Shown here in pieces: positions 6,693 through 7,681 of a stretch of 7,681 nucleotides of DNA. Each line of letters begins with the position of its first letter. Within the stretch, counting starts at the first letter, position 1. The notes under the pieces were generated by a model, which made no database searches, was not told the DNA's origin, and saw nothing but the letters and a program-made list of their open reading frames with translations. Origin of the DNA: Methanomicrobiaceae archaeon UBA436. GTDB lineage: Archaea; Halobacteriota; Methanomicrobia; Methanomicrobiales; Methanoculleaceae. Location of the stretch: the NCBI GenBank assembly GCA_002497965.1, contig DAFR01000076.1, positions 5,833-13,513 of the forward strand, given 5' to 3'. A program made the translations under genes and the position numbers.

Positions 6693-7496
6693 ATGATTCT
6701 TCCGCCCGTGGTAGCGGTCCCGCTCATGATTGCAGCGGCTGCAATAGGGGTCACGCTCATGTACGCGTCAATTCTGGACGTAAAGGAGCGGCGGGTGCCC
6801 CACAGAACCTGGCGTCCTGCACTCGTGATCGCGATCCCGATGGCCGTCTGGGTGTATGGACTGACCATCCTCGCAGACTGGCAGGTAGCGGTGGGGTACC
6901 TCATTCTGGTCGCGGTTTTCTGCGGATTTTTCTACTTCTTCCAGGCTGTAAACCTCTTTGGGGGGGCGGATGCGTATGCCCTCATCATCATCACCGCGTG
7001 CATCCCGTTCTTCCCGATCGAGCCGTACTTCGGCACCTCACCCCTCGGGTTCTTCCCGTTCACCGTGCTGACGAACGCCGTGCTCATCAACATCGTGGCC
7101 CCGGTTGCAATACTCGGAAAGAACCTGCTCCAGGGTAACCGGGCCCCGCTTCCCTGCCTCTTCCTGGGCTTTCCCGTCGACGGGAAAGCGATCCAGAACG
7201 AATTTGGTTTTGTGATGGAAGATATCGAAGAAGAGGAAGGCAGGCTGACCCGGCGGTTCGTCGGATTTACCGAGTCGCTCAGGCGCATCGTGCGGGGAGA
7301 ACGGCGGCTCTACACAAAAGATCTCAGGCTGCACCCAAAAGACTACCAGAGGGAGATTGCCCTCTACCGGAAGGCCGGCAGGGTCTGGATATCCTACGGC
7401 ATTCCATTCATCATACCGATCACAGCGGGATTCCTGACTGCACTATTCATGGGTGATATCCTCTTTGTAATCATGAAGGCTCTAGCAGGAATGTGA
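6693..7496 (+). CDS. Archaeal prepilin peptidase (A24 aspartic membrane protease, FlaK/PibD-like)
   Basis: This integral membrane aspartic protease would cleave the short signal peptide of archaellins or pilins at the cytosolic membrane face before assembly. The 267-residue protein shows the two family hallmarks: Asp29 in LDVKERRVP just after the first span (about 4-26), and Asp93 in FGGAD (89-93), equivalent to the GxGD motif. Hydrophobic spans follow at about 42-62, 66-86, 94-115 and 120-145, and a last one near 232-262. Between these lies a charged cytosolic insert (about 150-230, with DIEEEEGRLTRR), of the kind found as an extra C-terminal domain in archaeal A24 peptidases. It is divergent from the ATPase/F-domain operon, so it probably processes that machine's subunits, though it may serve the archaellum too. 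The stop is 6 bp before hisI, implying co-transcription. Confidence 0.92.
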   Translation: MILPPVVAVPLMIAAAAIGVTLMYASILDVKERRVPHRTWRPALVIAIPMAVWVYGLTILADWQVAVGYLILVAVFCGFFYFFQAVNLFGGADAYALIIITACIPFFPIEPYFGTSPLGFFPFTVLTNAVLINIVAPVAILGKNLLQGNRAPLPCLFLGFPVDGKAIQNEFGFVMEDIEEEEGRLTRRFVGFTESLRRIVRGERRLYTKDLRLHPKDYQREIALYRKAGRVWISYGIPFIIPITAGFLTALFMGDILFVIMKALAGM

Positions 7497-7502
7497 ACCA
7501 AT

Positions 7503-7681
7503 ATGGAGATACAATTCAAGGACGGACTGGTGCCTGTCATCGTGCAGGAGAAGCGGACTCGTGAGGTCCTGATGCTCGCCTACGCGAACGCTACGGCACT
7601 GGAACTCACCCGGACCACCGGGTATGCACACTATTACAGCAGGAGCAGGCAGAAACTCTGGAAGAAAGGGGAGGAGAGCGG
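7503..7681 (+). CDS. hisI: Phosphoribosyl-AMP cyclohydrolase (HisI), 3' end cut off
   Basis: This cytosolic enzyme opens the purine ring of phosphoribosyl-AMP, the third step of histidine synthesis, in a metal-dependent reaction. Only the first 59 codons lie in the window, about half of a typical archaeal stand-alone HisI of 110-130 residues. The recognisable segments are [12 protein letters not shown] (22-33), [12 protein letters not shown] (38-49) and [10 protein letters not shown] (51 to the edge), all strongly conserved in HisI. The frame is open to the last base; the metal-binding Asp/Cys region should follow just outside. The start ATG lies 6 bp after the peptidase stop. The upstream AGGA (7487-7490) is a weak, distant ribosome site, so translation may be coupled to the peptidase gene. 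The pairing with a peptidase gene has no obvious metabolic meaning. Confidence 0.94.
   Translation, partial: MEIQFKDGLVPVIVQEKRTREVLMLAYANATALELTRTTGYAHYYSRSRQKLWKKGEES

Overview
The window reads as a G+C-rich euryarchaeal chromosome, most likely a methanogen of the Methanomicrobiales (a Methanoculleus-like genome would fit). The grounds are an archaeal-type FlaI/GspE secretion ATPase followed by two F-domain membrane proteins, an archaeal A24 prepilin peptidase, a cobyric acid synthase gene, and GGAGGTG-type ribosome binding sites. The genus is inferred from gene content and codon style, not proven.

Layout from left to right. (1) Bases 1-1134, plus strand: the C-terminal three quarters of cobyric acid synthase (cobQ/cbiP), cut by the window edge. 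(2) 1135-1324: a convergent spacer with no supported gene. (3) 1325-6335, minus strand: a tight four-gene operon. In transcription order it holds an unrecognised two-part cytosolic protein (214 aa), a very long type IV pilus/secretion ATPase (802 aa, with a ~280-residue acidic N-terminal extension), and two multi-pass T2SSF (FlaJ/TadB/TadC-like) platform proteins. The genes overlap or sit 1 bp apart, so they are probably translated in a coupled way. (4) 6336-6692: a divergent intergenic region with an AT-rich promoter patch, three copies of the heptamer TATCACA and a G+C-rich stretch that could fold. (5) 6693-7496, plus strand: an archaeal prepilin peptidase with both catalytic aspartates. (6) 7503 to the end, plus strand: the start of hisI (phosphoribosyl-AMP cyclohydrolase), cut by the window edge.

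How it fits together: the ATPase would power, and the two F-domain proteins would form the membrane platform of, a type IV pilus-like assembly or secretion machine. The divergent peptidase would cut the signal peptides of its pilin subunits. No pilin or pilin-like gene lies in the window, so the substrate must be encoded elsewhere. The least familiar parts are the first gene of the operon and the acidic ATPase extension, which carries repeated short helix-like segments. These are the best candidates for undescribed biology here. cobQ and hisI are ordinary metabolic genes flanking the module.
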